A stretch of 41,145 nucleotides of DNA from Cloacimonetes bacterium UBA3541. Lineage in GTDB: Bacteria; Cloacimonadota; Cloacimonadia; Cloacimonadales; Cloacimonadaceae. Both the position numbers and the translations under genes were made by a program. This document shows positions 33,268 to 41,145 of the stretch, in pieces (within the stretch, counting starts at the first letter, position 1; every line of letters begins with the position of its first letter). The stretch lies in assembly GCA_002376725.1 (NCBI GenBank), contig DFOM01000027.1, positions 1 to 41,145 on the forward strand, given 5' to 3'. The notes under the pieces were generated by a model. It was not told where the DNA came from and searched no databases. It saw nothing but the letters and a program-made list of their open reading frames with translations.

Positions 33268-34551
33268 TTATTCTTGATATAAAAGCGGAAGGAAATTAAG
33301 ATTAAAACTTTCTGGCATACTATTTCCGCTAATATCTGTAGCAGAAATGGTCAAGACATAAGACCTATAATTTTGAAGGGTTCTTTGAGGTTTAAAACGA
33401 TAAATCCTACTGTCAGATTCTAGGATATCAATGGGGATTTCAGCTTTCGTTTCAGTTGCTTTTAAAGAAGCTTTTATAGATGACTTAGGAATAACCTCAG
33501 AAAAACAAACTACTAAAACAGGTTCTAATGTTTTAACCGAGGTTCCATTACGAGGTGAACTAGATAAAACTTGAGGGGGTTCAGTATCTAAATTAGAAGA
33601 AGAACGGAATTCTGACTTTATTACTTGATTTGTATTTCCTTTTCTATCTTTTACATCAGAAATTTCAACTGTATAAGCAAAAGCCTCTTGTGCAGGTGTA
33701 AGAAGAGTTAGTTTATCTTCTTCTAAATAAGAAAGCAATACCGGTAATTCCTCTTTATTATCTAGACGGTTGATTTTGATTGAACTGTAGCCTTTTATCG
33801 CTTCCGAAAAAGTTATTTCAACTTCTCTATTATGGTTTGCGGTTATTAACTTTATAGTTGGACTTGTAGTATCTGCATAAGCTAAAAAGAGGTCCAGATT
33901 ATTGGAATGCTCCATCATAACCGGTTGTTCAAAAAAGGGTTCCTGGGTAAAATCATAGCGTCCATTAACATTTTTGTCAATATAAGCACGAAGAATATAA
34001 TATGCAGGATTGAGCGGTTCAATAGCATAGGAAGAACCTTGTGAAACTTGAGATAATACTAAAAGAGAATCTGCAGAAAGTAAACTCATCTGAACAGGCA
34101 AGGAATTGTCCTTAGGATTTTCATATCCGATTGTTCCTGATAAACGAAGTTGATTAAGCTTACCGCTGGTATATACAAGAGTTTGGTTATGTTCTGGTGA
34201 ATTACCTCGGATGTCTTTCAATCTGGTGCTAATTATCACATAATAATTAGTATCAGGAAGGAGTTTTTCATTTATTTGTATAATAATAGAGTTTTTATCA
34301 ACCGTGATTTTCTTATTCATCACCGGTGGATAGATATATATTGAATGAGGAATAGTGGTTTTATCTAGCGGTTTAGAGAAATTAATTTCAATTCTTCCTT
34401 CAGATATATTGCTAAATTGAGGAGGAAAAGATGTTACAATAACCGGTCTTTCCAGGTCTTCGGGACCGCCAGTTGGACTTTTCTTGCTTCCACAGGAAGC
34501 CAGGAATATCAACAGTAAAAGAATGATACTTAATCTAAAGAATTTTTTCAT
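33268..34551 (-). CDS. Lipoprotein with Ig-like (SbsA-type) domains
   Basis: The 427-residue protein has a lipoprotein signal (K-K-F-F-R, hydrophobic core, F-L-A-S-C with Cys20), then G-S-K-K-S-P-T-G-G-P. The block G-G-P-E-D-L-E-R-P-V-I-V-T-S-F-P-P, with I-N-F-S-K-P-L-D soon after, is the SbsA/Ig_5 pattern: P-P, then a strand with F-S-x-x. The pattern recurs at about 325-350 (P-P-Q-V-L-S-S-S-P-R-N-G-T, then V-C-F-S-E-V). So there are at least two Ig-like domains. Such proteins occur in Bacteroidota-like and Cloacimonadota-like envelopes. The function is not known. It overlaps ribE by 17 bp. Confidence 0.8.
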   Translation of the reverse strand: MKKFFRLSIILLLLIFLASCGSKKSPTGGPEDLERPVIVTSFPPQFSNISEGRIEINFSKPLDKTTIPHSIYIYPPVMNKKITVDKNSIIIQINEKLLPDTNYYVIISTRLKDIRGNSPEHNQTLVYTSGKLNQLRLSGTIGYENPKDNSLPVQMSLLSADSLLVLSQVSQGSSYAIEPLNPAYYILRAYIDKNVNGRYDFTQEPFFEQPVMMEHSNNLDLFLAYADTTSPTIKLITANHNREVEITFSEAIKGYSSIKINRLDNKEELPVLLSYLEEDKLTLLTPAQEAFAYTVEISDVKDRKGNTNQVIKSEFRSSSNLDTEPPQVLSSSPRNGTSVKTLEPVLVVCFSEVIPKSSIKASLKATETKAEIPIDILESDSRIYRFKPQRTLQNYRSYVLTISATDISGNSMPESFNLNFLPLLYQE

Positions 34552-35155
34552 AGCTAGGTTTAAAATAAGAATTATGATATAAAGTTTGGATATATTTACC
34601 TACAATATCATACTCCACATTTACACTTGAATTTGGAGCAAGATATCGTAAGTTAGTGTTATCTAATGTATATGTAACCAGGGCAACAGTAAATGAATTG
34701 GAATTAAGTTCTGCTATCGTTAGACTAACTCCATTAATAGCAACGGAGCCCTGTTTAACTATAAGTTCACGGTCTCGGGAATCCAGGGAAAATCTAAAAT
34801 AAGTTGTAGCTGTAACCATTTTCTTCTCTAAAAGTTTTGAAGTTCTATCAATATGACCTAACACCAAATGTCCATCCAAACGATCCTCCAGTTTCAATGC
34901 TCGTTCCAGATTTAGGATAGTTCCTGCGTTCCAATTTCCAGCCGTAGTTTTTTGCACGGTTTCTTGCATAATTTCTACGGTAAAATTGTTAGGAGTTAAT
35001 TTACTTATAGTCAAGCAAATACCATTACAAGCTATACTGGAACCGAGTTTTAAATCATTAAATGATTTAGGGAGTTCTATGGTTATAGCCTTCAATCCAG
35101 AACTGGTTACAGCTTTGATAACTCGGGAAGTAGCTTCAATAATACCAGTAAACAT
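34535..35155 (-). CDS. ribE: Riboflavin synthase alpha chain RibE
   Basis: Riboflavin synthase converts two 6,7-dimethyl-8-ribityllumazines into riboflavin. The ATG at 35155 opens with M-F-T-G-I-I-E, the family's invariant N-terminus, so the longer frame to 35185 is not used. It has 206 residues in two lumazine-binding repeats. The first has C-N-G-I-C-L-T-I, and the second G-H-L-V-L-G-H-I-D and I-N-G-V-S-L-T-I. The protein is normally a trimer. It overlaps the recR stop. No other rib gene is in view, which makes its place in a recR operon slightly odd. Confidence 0.95.
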   Translation of the reverse strand: MFTGIIEATSRVIKAVTSSGLKAITIELPKSFNDLKLGSSIACNGICLTISKLTPNNFTVEIMQETVQKTTAGNWNAGTILNLERALKLEDRLDGHLVLGHIDRTSKLLEKKMVTATTYFRFSLDSRDRELIVKQGSVAINGVSLTIAELNSNSFTVALVTYTLDNTNLRYLAPNSSVNVEYDIVGKYIQTLYHNSYFKPSYEKIL

Positions 35156-35156
35156 A

Positions 35157-35753
35157 TTAAACTGGATAGCGCCTTTTCCAGGCATTAGAAAGAGTTAACA
35201 TACTGCTATATTCAAGGTCTCCACCAAAAGGAAGTCCCGTAGACAAACGAGTAACCTTGATATCCTTATCTTTCAATAATTCCCAAAGATAATGAATGGT
35301 AGCTTCCCCCTCAGGTGAAGGTTTCAAGGCTAGAATAACTTCCTGGGGATGCAAACGGTCTATAGCTTGAATAAGTTGCGTGGAATGAATCTGTTCCGGA
35401 CCATATCCATCAATGGGAGAAAGTAGATGTCCCAAAACAAAATAGCGTCCTTTATATTCATTTATATTTTCTATAATCTGGATATCAGCAGTAGATTCTA
35501 CCACACATAGTAATGAATCCATTCTTTCTGAAGAACTACATAAAGGACAAGGATTACTTTCAGAAAGCATATTACATAAAGAGCAAGTGGTAATTCTTTC
35601 TACTGTCTGTTTGATAATATTTGCCAGTTCCAGACCAAAGGATTTATCCTGACTAACCAGATACCATGCCATTCTTTGAGCTGTCTTTTTCCCTATGCCA
35701 GGAAAACGGGCTAATGTCTGGATTAATTTATCTAAAGCTGGAGATATAATCAT
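35157..35753 (-). CDS. recR: Recombination protein RecR
   Basis: RecR works with RecO (and RecF) to load RecA at gaps. It has 198 residues. Helix-hairpin-helix motif: F-P-G-I-G-K-K-T-A-Q-R (17-27). Zinc site: C57-x2-C60-x8-C69-x2-C72. A Toprim domain follows (V-V-E-S-T-A-D-I-Q-I-I-E). The end, S-T-G-L-P-F-G-G-D-L-E-Y, is conserved in family members as G-x-P-x-G-G-x-L-E-Y. The gene abuts ybaB (ybaB stop, then ATG). ybaB-recR pairing is widespread. Confidence 0.97.
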   Translation of the reverse strand: MIISPALDKLIQTLARFPGIGKKTAQRMAWYLVSQDKSFGLELANIIKQTVERITTCSLCNMLSESNPCPLCSSSERMDSLLCVVESTADIQIIENINEYKGRYFVLGHLLSPIDGYGPEQIHSTQLIQAIDRLHPQEVILALKPSPEGEATIHYLWELLKDKDIKVTRLSTGLPFGGDLEYSSMLTLSNAWKRRYPV

Positions 35754-36065
35754 TTAAAAGATACCGGGGATATTCATCCCTCCAGTTAATTTACCCATAA
35801 TGTCTTCTAGTGCTTCAGAAACTTGTTTATGGGCTTCTTGCAAAGCTGAAAGGATAAGATCTTCCAACATTTCCACATCGTCAGGATCTACTGCTTCAGG
35901 ATTAATCTTTATGGATTTTACTTCATACTTTCCATTCATTTCCAACTTTATCATACCACCACCGGTGGTAACTTCAAAAATCTTACCTTCCAGCTCTTCC
36001 TGTGATTTCATCATTTCTTTTTGCATACTTTGCATCTGCTTCATAATTTGATTCATATTCTGCAT
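35754..36065 (-). CDS. ybaB: YbaB/EbfC nucleoid-associated protein
   Basis: The 103-residue DNA-binding protein is cytoplasmic and dimeric. A Met/Gln-rich N-terminal coil (M-K-Q-M-Q-S-M-Q-K-E-M) precedes the core V-T-T-G-G-G-M-I-K-L-E-M-N-G-K-Y-E-V-K-S-I-K-I. The helix D-P-D-D-V-E-M-L-E-D-L-I follows, and then the tail G-G-M-N-I-P-G-I-F, all typical of the family. It is followed directly by recR. GAAGGAAG precedes the ATG. A promoter candidate lies just upstream. Confidence 0.95.
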   Translation of the reverse strand: MQNMNQIMKQMQSMQKEMMKSQEELEGKIFEVTTGGGMIKLEMNGKYEVKSIKINPEAVDPDDVEMLEDLILSALQEAHKQVSEALEDIMGKLTGGMNIPGIF

Positions 36066-36100
36066 AGCTTCTTCCTTCTAAGTATTTTATAATTTATTAA

Positions 36101-36130
36101 ACTAAAGAGAATAACACATTTTTTCGTCAA
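36101..36130 (-). promoter_or_regulatory. Promoter candidate for ybaB-recR-ribE run
   Basis: On the minus strand TTGACG (36130-36125) and TTTAGT (36106-36101) are 18 bp apart. They are 36 bp before the ybaB ATG, with no other gene between. Confidence 0.4.
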
Positions 36131-36153
36131 GAGATATCTAAGATAGGTTCAGA

Positions 36154-37209
36154 TTAAGACTGATCTGATGTTTTCCTTCTAAAATGAGGTGAGTCACCCC
36201 ATTCATCATATCCAATGGTCTCCCCTATTGAATGAATACTCTCTTCCAATGCCTTTCTAATGGCTAAAGCGTTCTCATTCTGACCGGGTTTTCCTTCATA
36301 AAGCTGATATCCATCACGGAAACGGGTATCCGTAATATTAGGCATTAGCACATTTGCTCCAGCCAGAAGTCCCATCTCTCTGCCTTTGGGATGCAAAGCT
36401 TGTAAAGCTGTAGTTGATGCAATATTGACATCCTTAAGGGCAATACGAGTGACAGCTATCATCTTTAAGGCTTGCTCCAGGGCTTGCTCCGGATTGAAAG
36501 TTGATAATAAGTATGCCAGAGGAGTTTGATGATGAGGAATAAAAGGTCCCATCCCTATCATATCAATATCTTCATCATAGAAAAAGAGGATATCATCCGC
36601 TAAATCTTCAACCTTTTGATGTGGAAGCCCTATCATTACTCCACTTCCAGATTGATAACCAATTTTCTTTAAGCTGCGGATACATTGCAATCTATTTTCA
36701 AATGAATTCTCCGCAGGATGAAGACTTCTATATAACTCGGGATTTGAGGTTTCAATGCGTAAAAGATAACGATGAGCTCCAGCTTCAAACCATCTGTGAT
36801 AGGTTTCCTCGGATTGTTCTCCCAGAGAAAGAGTGATTCCTATTTTCCCATCTGTTAATGTCTTTATCTCCTTAACCAGCTCTTCTATATAATCTATCCA
36901 GAAGTTATCTGAACGCTCTCCTGCCTGAATGGTTAAAGAACCATAATGCTGTTCATAACACCATCTTGCCTCTTTTAATACCTCCTCTTTGTCAATGTTG
37001 TAGCGTTCTAAATTATGATTATCCCTTCTTATTCCACAATAATAACAATTCCTGGTACAGATATTACTAAGCTCTATCAATCCTCGTAAATACACTTTAG
37101 TCCCTACATATTGCTTTTTGATTTCATAGGCTCGTTTGTATAATTCTTCTATTTCATCTTTAACCTGTAAAGAAAGCATTTCAATTAGCTCCTGACGATT
37201 AGGCCGCAT
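36154..37209 (-). CDS. hydE: [FeFe]-hydrogenase maturase-like radical SAM protein HydE
   Basis: HydE helps build the H-cluster of [FeFe] hydrogenase. It has 351 residues. The radical SAM motif is C51-x3-C55-x2-C58 in I-C-T-R-N-C-Y-Y-C-G-I-R-R. Further HydE-like blocks are I-Q-A-G-E-R (100s), L-R-I-E-T-S-N-P-E-L-Y, Y-Q-S-G-S-G-V-M-I-G-L-P, and M-G-P-F-I-P-H-H-Q-T-P. PylB and biotin synthase are relatives; the sequence suits HydE best. No hydF, hydG or hydrogenase subunit is in this window. AAGGAG is seven bases before the ATG. It is the last gene before the accessory right end. Confidence 0.9.
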   Translation of the reverse strand: MRPNRQELIEMLSLQVKDEIEELYKRAYEIKKQYVGTKVYLRGLIELSNICTRNCYYCGIRRDNHNLERYNIDKEEVLKEARWCYEQHYGSLTIQAGERSDNFWIDYIEELVKEIKTLTDGKIGITLSLGEQSEETYHRWFEAGAHRYLLRIETSNPELYRSLHPAENSFENRLQCIRSLKKIGYQSGSGVMIGLPHQKVEDLADDILFFYDEDIDMIGMGPFIPHHQTPLAYLLSTFNPEQALEQALKMIAVTRIALKDVNIASTTALQALHPKGREMGLLAGANVLMPNITDTRFRDGYQLYEGKPGQNENALAIRKALEESIHSIGETIGYDEWGDSPHFRRKTSDQS

Positions 37210-37413
37210 CTTTTCTCCTTATTTATGCTTCAATTCGTTATTTTCATTAAACAAAGACAATATAATCTTCTTTTAGGTTAAGAGAAACTTTGTAAATGAA
37301 TTAAAGATATCATCATTATTTTTATGCTTTATGGATAAAAAATTATCAGTAGAGAACAACATCATAAAAAGCAAATGAATGCTGACTTTCATATAGATAG
37401 AGGTAAGGAGGAG

Positions 37414-37480
37414 GAACGGTGAACACCTTATTTTCCCGAAAGGTAACTTTCACAGCTTTAACTCTCATTTTTCACCGTTC
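37414..37480. repeat. Perfect 10-bp inverted repeat with 47-bp loop
   Basis: GAACGGTGAA (37414-37423) and TTCACCGTTC (37471-37480) are exact inverted copies. The loop contains ACCTTATTTTCCCGAAAGG, which loosely resembles the IS-end-like repeat. The arms could be the ends of a tiny decayed element or a long hairpin RNA. Confidence 0.6.
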
Positions 37481-37669
37481 AAAAACAAGCCCCAGCAGTT
37501 TATTTGATATGCGCCTTCGTAGCAAGGTGGCATTTGATAGTGAAAAAGAGGACTTGACTTGGATTGAATTAAAGAGATGAAAATAATGCAATCGGTCGTT
37601 TTGCCTTACATAGATTGTGAGTTACGAGGGATAACAGATACCCTCAAAGAACCTGAGAAACAAAGAGTT

Positions 37670-37698
37670 GAAATTTACACCAACATTTGGGACTCAAC
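37670..37698 (+). repeat. Dispersed repeat copy B (inner part only)
   Basis: These 29 bp, beginning GAAATTTACACCAACATTTG, are identical to 39437-39465. The outer TTGACCTTATCCCC part is missing here. The copy lies in non-coding DNA before the first FG-GAP gene. Confidence 0.85.
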
Positions 37699-37860
37699 TT
37701 TTTCCCCACCGAAAAAAAATAAAAAGCTTGACGGTTTATTGATATCAAAATAAAAATAACTTAGTGTTTGAATTGCATCGATTTCAAGTAAATTACTTGA
37801 GATTAAAGCGAGGATGGATGAAAAGATATCTGCTAATGATCATTAAACAAGGAGCTAACC

Positions 37861-39291
37861 ATGAGGAATCATTTATTAGTTCTACTATTACTACTGGCAT
37901 CTTCGATCTACTGCTATGAAGTGAAAATCGGCTCATTTATGCCCCGAGGCATTTTCTGCGATGATCTTGATAAAGATGGAGATGTAGATTTGGTGGTAGC
38001 TGCGCTTAATTGTAATATACACATTTTGTATAATAATGGAAACGGTACATTTGGAAACGCGGTTTCACTGCCAGGTGCGAAAATTAAGTCATGGACTACC
38101 AGTTTGTTTGATTTTAATAATGACAGTTGGACTGATATTGATGGCTTTGTTGAGATAACAGATGACTTTGGAAACTCTCAGACAACGCTTCGTATATATA
38201 TAAATTGTAATGGTGCCTTTGATGAAGATGTTTATATAGATTTACCTTCGATGCCTCAATTTGATAGACACTGGGTGTTCTATGGTGATTGGAATGGTGA
38301 TGCTTTTACTGATGTTCTTGTTTGGGATGATGACATGTATTATCTGGTTCTGAATAATGACGGGGTGTCATTTACGGTAACTGGCGAAACTATAGCTGGT
38401 GTGGGTTGGGGTGTATTTAGAGATATGGATTCTGATGGAACTGACGAATTATTCCTCTCAACTTCAGAAGGGTTACGTGTATATAAGTACCCTGATCTAG
38501 TAAGTCCATTTCTTATTTTTCCTAATAATGGATATTTCAGATCCATAGAAACCGAGGACATAGATCTTGATGGAGACTTGGATATATTTGCTTCGATTTG
38601 TGATGGCTGCACATATTCAACCGTGTGTATATATGAAAATGTTGGAAATTACATCTATCTATCACATTGTAACACCTATTATGATGGCCGGGATTTAGAT
38701 GGGATATTATTAAGGGATGTGACTAACAATCAATATCTTGATATAGTTAATTACGCCTATGTATCACCTTATAATCCTATTGGTTTTGATTATCCTTATG
38801 GCCTGTTCTATTTCCTTCCTATTAGTATGCCCAATTGCAATATTTACAGTGATTATTCTGGATTCGATTACGTTGATGTTGACAATAATGGCTTTCTTGA
38901 TTTCGTCTTAGTTTGGTATCAATCCGGTGCGTGGCTCAGGGTATATTACAATGACGGTATGGGCAACTTCTCGGATAATCCATTCGTATCAAACGAAGAT
39001 GAGCTAAATCCCAATCTGGATATCAAACTAACTTTATATCCTAATCCTTTTGGCGAAAAAGTAAATATCGGATACACACCAGACTCAACGGGACAGATAG
39101 TGTTGAACATATATAATGTTAAAGGACAATTAGTGCGATCCTACCATAAAGCTGCCAGAGCCGATGAACCGCAACATATCCAATGGGATGGCAACGATGA
39201 AATTGGCAGAAATGTTTCAAAAGGCATCTATTTCTGTAAAATCAATATGCCTAGTAACAAACAAATCTGCAAGAAAATTATAAAAATGTAG
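37861..39291 (+). CDS. Secreted FG-GAP/VCBS-repeat protein with C-terminal sorting-like domain
   Basis: The 476-residue protein starts with a signal peptide (M-R-N-H, then L-L-V-L-L-L-L-L-A-S-S). At least six calcium-binding FG-GAP-like loops follow, among them D-L-D-K-D-G-D-V-D, D-W-N-G-D-A-F-T-D, D-M-D-S-D-G-T-D-E, D-I-D-L-D-G-D-L-D and D-V-D-N-N-G-F-L-D, giving a predicted beta-propeller. The last ~85 residues (L-Y-P-N-P-F-G-E-K-V-N-I-G-Y to K-G-I-Y-F-C-K-I) match the T9SS type A/FlgD-Ig style domain. This suggests export across the outer membrane and surface or extracellular location. AAGGAG is 6-7 bp before the ATG. The function is probably adhesion or binding; this is inference. Confidence 0.85.
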   Translation: MRNHLLVLLLLLASSIYCYEVKIGSFMPRGIFCDDLDKDGDVDLVVAALNCNIHILYNNGNGTFGNAVSLPGAKIKSWTTSLFDFNNDSWTDIDGFVEITDDFGNSQTTLRIYINCNGAFDEDVYIDLPSMPQFDRHWVFYGDWNGDAFTDVLVWDDDMYYLVLNNDGVSFTVTGETIAGVGWGVFRDMDSDGTDELFLSTSEGLRVYKYPDLVSPFLIFPNNGYFRSIETEDIDLDGDLDIFASICDGCTYSTVCIYENVGNYIYLSHCNTYYDGRDLDGILLRDVTNNQYLDIVNYAYVSPYNPIGFDYPYGLFYFLPISMPNCNIYSDYSGFDYVDVDNNGFLDFVLVWYQSGAWLRVYYNDGMGNFSDNPFVSNEDELNPNLDIKLTLYPNPFGEKVNIGYTPDSTGQIVLNIYNVKGQLVRSYHKAARADEPQHIQWDGNDEIGRNVSKGIYFCKINMPSNKQICKKIIKM

Positions 39292-39320
39292 ATATTAGTA
39301 ACAAGAAAGGGAGGTTTAAA

Positions 39321-39479
39321 ATGAAACACAAGATTATTCTTTTATTGATGGTTATCACTTTGGCTGTGACAACCTTTAGTTTATCAGCGTTGGTAATAAA
39401 CAGATCAGAGGCAGATAGCTTATTGACCTTATCCCCGAAATTTACACCAACATTTGGGACTCAACAATGGATTTTTTAA
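39321..39479 (+). pseudogene. Secreted-protein gene truncated by an IS-end-like repeat
   Basis: The ATG at 39321 follows GGGAGG and opens a clear signal peptide (M-K-H-K, then I-I-L-L-L-M-V-I-T-L-A-V). The mature part A-L-V-I-N-R-S-E-A-D is then cut by the repeat, through which the frame reads L-L-T-L-S-P-K-F-T-P-T-F-G-T before TAA at 39477. The 52-residue product has no complete domain. The strong ribosome site and signal peptide say that a longer exported protein once began here. A genuine short exported peptide is the alternative. Confidence 0.6.
39422..39465 (+). repeat. Dispersed repeat copy C (longest copy)
   Basis: It starts TTGACCTTATCCCCGAAATT at 39423 and goes on through ACACCAACATTTGGGACTCAAC. 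The outer 21 bp are identical to the copy at the window end, the inner 29 bp identical to copy B, and the outer part matches the IS3 remnant near tRNA-Gly with one change. The T-G-A-C-C...C-C-C-C pattern is that of IS3-family ends. No inverted partner is seen before the next gene. Confidence 0.85.
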
Positions 39480-39534
39480 GTTAACTCATTTCTACTAATA
39501 TTATCAGAGATAAAACTGCTTTAAGGATTAGATC

Positions 39535-41073
39535 ATGTATCCAAAAATTGCATTATGCCTTATTTTATTATCTATGTCAGTGTTAATTTATGCGCAAACT
39601 TCGATGGAACTGATAGCTTCAATTACTTCACCAATTTACGCAATATCTCCCCATCCTTATTGCACAGTAGATGGAAATGGTGATATCAATAATGATGGCT
39701 ACAAGGACATCATATTTGCCGGTAAACCTTTATCAGGAGCTGATAATTCTTACAAGGTATATATCTATTTTGGAGGTGACATATTAAATACCCAACCTGA
39801 TATGATATTAACCAGCCCCAACCCATATAATGGAGCTTCTTTTGGTTGGCAGATAGCCTATGATAATGATATAAATGGAGATGGTGTTGATGATTTGGTT
39901 GTGGGAGATCCAAGCGCAGGATATTTCGAACATGGTTATGTATATGTTTATTTTGGAGGTAATGATTTTGATGATATTCCAGACTTTATACTTAATGGAA
40001 TGAACTTCAACAACCCATCATATTTAATGATGGGATGTCCACGAACCAGTGGAGATTTCAATGGCGATGGACATAATGATTTAGTCGTAAGTTGTTTTGG
40101 TTTAGGAATAGGTCGAGCCTATATCTTCTTTGGAGGACCTTTATTAGATGCAGTATATGATTGGTGCTATCAAAGCATTTCGATTGATTATCTCGGAGAT
40201 TATCCAGCAATCGGAGATATAAACAATGATGGATATGATGATATTTTACTAACTACTTCTGATGCCGATCAAACCGTCTATGTAAAGATTTATTATGGCG
40301 GTGTAAACATGGATGATACTCCCGATTGGCAACAGTCATACAATAATTTGTATATTAGTTTTAGACAAATGGATAGAGATATTAATGATGATGGTTTTGA
40401 TGACTTGATTTCATTTTGGCGCATGATAGGCGTTAAAGTATTATGGGGAAACCAAACTTTGGGCAATACTCTTGATACCATATTATCTATTCCCTATTCT
40501 ACTGGATCTGCATTTTATCCAATTTTTCATGACCAATTATACATTGCTTTACCGAACTATCTCTCGAACCGAATAGAATTTTACCGATATAATCCGGACA
40601 ATGGAATATTCCAGGATTATGTAATCAATCAACTATACAATTCATATTATGCTTGCGATTTTTATAGTTATTTAGGTGATACAAATAACGATGGGCGGGA
40701 TGAAATTCTTGTTGCTACATGGGATCAGACACCAACGCTATTCAATATTTATACTGAACCTCCAGTTTATAATCTTGATGAATCGCAACCACCTCATATA
40801 GATACGATTAACTGCTTTCCAAACCCGGTAAAAGATGATGTAACTATTTCTATAAATTCTAAGCAATCCGGATACATAGCTTTAGATATATTTAATATAC
40901 GAGGACAAAAAGTAAAATCTCTATTTCAAGGATTTTTGAAGAGTGGTGAATCCACATTTAATTGGAATGGAAAAGATGAAAAGTCAAATCGTATTGCCAC
41001 AGGTATCTATATTCTAAATTACAGGTCAAAATCCCATAATGTAAGTATTCATAAGATGCTTACACTTTATTAA
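39535..41073 (+). CDS. Secreted FG-GAP-repeat protein with C-terminal sorting-like domain
   Basis: The 512-residue protein has a signal peptide (L-C-L-I-L-L-S-M-S-V-L-I-Y-A-Q). Six or more FG-GAP loops follow: D-I-N-N-D-G-Y-K-D, D-I-N-G-D-G-V-D-D, D-F-N-G-D-G-H-N-D, D-I-N-N-D-G-Y-D-D, D-I-N-D-D-G-F-D-D and D-T-N-N-D-G-R-D-E. Y-x-Y-F-G-G strands between them are like integrin alpha propellers. The end (C-F-P-N-P-V-K-D-D-V-T-I to A-T-G-I-Y-I-L-N-Y) is a T9SS/FlgD-like sorting domain. It shares design with the upstream gene but not close sequence. It is flanked by copies C and D of the dispersed repeat. Ligand unknown. Confidence 0.87.
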   Translation: MYPKIALCLILLSMSVLIYAQTSMELIASITSPIYAISPHPYCTVDGNGDINNDGYKDIIFAGKPLSGADNSYKVYIYFGGDILNTQPDMILTSPNPYNGASFGWQIAYDNDINGDGVDDLVVGDPSAGYFEHGYVYVYFGGNDFDDIPDFILNGMNFNNPSYLMMGCPRTSGDFNGDGHNDLVVSCFGLGIGRAYIFFGGPLLDAVYDWCYQSISIDYLGDYPAIGDINNDGYDDILLTTSDADQTVYVKIYYGGVNMDDTPDWQQSYNNLYISFRQMDRDINDDGFDDLISFWRMIGVKVLWGNQTLGNTLDTILSIPYSTGSAFYPIFHDQLYIALPNYLSNRIEFYRYNPDNGIFQDYVINQLYNSYYACDFYSYLGDTNNDGRDEILVATWDQTPTLFNIYTEPPVYNLDESQPPHIDTINCFPNPVKDDVTISINSKQSGYIALDIFNIRGQKVKSLFQGFLKSGESTFNWNGKDEKSNRIATGIYILNYRSKSHNVSIHKMLTLY

Positions 41074-41124
41074 TCTTAAATATTATTCGTTTGAATAATA
41101 AATTGCAACCATATTGGAGGTAAC

Positions 41125-41145
41125 ATTGACCTTATCCCCGAAATT
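41125..41145 (+). repeat. Dispersed repeat copy D, cut by window end
   Basis: TTGACCTTATCCCCGAAATT from 41126 plus the preceding A equal the outer part of copy C exactly. It begins a few bases after TTGGAGG, a strong ribosome site, so it seems to interrupt a gene right at its start codon. What follows is outside the window and could be a full IS. Confidence 0.8.

Larger units (their letters stand above)
37210..37860. other. 650-bp non-coding accessory stretch
   Basis: No gene. It contains a perfect 10-bp inverted repeat (37414-37480) and a partial copy of the dispersed IS-end-like repeat (37670-37698), which itself sits between AGTTGA and TCAACT. A small GAGGG/CCCTC pair occurs around 37627-37645. 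Upstream of the FG-GAP gene a good AAGGAG ribosome site ends the stretch. Confidence 0.5.

Noticed and set aside
37670..41145. Integron-like gene cassettes or a diversity-generating retroelement
   Set aside because: The repeats lack attC-type paired core sites, and no integrase or reverse transcriptase is visible; IS ends fit better.
1..41145. CRISPR array
   Set aside because: No evenly spaced direct repeats of CRISPR type and no cas-like genes were seen.

Overview
The window looks like a chromosomal piece of an AT-rich, Gram-negative-type, probably anaerobic bacterium. Kdo transferase (waaA), an ExbB/ExbD/TonB set and several lipoproteins point to an outer membrane. HydE and an AmrS-type radical SAM enzyme suit an anaerobe. 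Two secreted FG-GAP proteins carry C-terminal sorting-like domains. The gene content fits Cloacimonadota (Candidatus Cloacimonas and relatives). That assignment is inference from recalled gene styles, not from a database match.

Layout. 1-6575 (minus): a closely packed run waaA > amrS > NusG-II protein > glycosyltransferase/Ppx fusion > miaB > yicC (yicC is cut by the window edge). 6.6-7.2 kb holds tRNA-Asp (minus) and tRNA-Thr (plus). 7.3-11.3 kb (plus): a lipoprotein, a PP-loop tRNA-thiolation-type enzyme with no canonical start codon, a metallo-beta-lactamase-fold hydrolase and guaA. 11.4-14.6 kb is an accessory interval between the 3' ends of tRNA-Gly(CCC) and tmRNA. It holds an internally deleted IS3-family remnant, an unknown gene, a YD-repeat secreted protein and a decayed pseudogene. 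14.7-18.6 kb (minus): pyrB-pyrC-pyrK-pyrD, most of the UMP pathway. 18.8-20.9 kb (plus): a TPR lipoprotein and a frameshifted EamA transporter. 20.9-28.97 kb (minus): dinB, an MFS transporter, coaE, cdaA, folP, tonB, exbD, exbB, serC. 29.1-33.2 kb (plus): maf, an amidohydrolase, an unknown gene, gltX. 33.3-37.2 kb (minus): hydE, then ybaB-recR-ribE-Ig-like lipoprotein. 37.2-41.1 kb (plus): two FG-GAP secreted proteins separated and bordered by copies of a short repeat that resembles an IS3-family terminal repeat.

How genes work together. The pyr genes are translationally coupled and form one pathway. ExbB/ExbD/TonB energise outer-membrane uptake and are coupled at the 3' side to folP and cdaA (folate and c-di-AMP synthesis). 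ybaB-recR is the usual recombination pair. miaB, the PP-loop enzyme, gltX and three tRNAs are translation functions.

Most striking points: the GT-like/Ppx-GppA fusion, the apparent AUA start of the PP-loop gene behind a perfect AGGAGG, the tRNA-Gly/tmRNA-bounded accessory interval, and IS-like end sequences at the borders of the secreted-protein genes, one of them truncating a signal-peptide ORF. I did not find a clearly novel multi-gene system. No CRISPR array or intact mobile element is visible.
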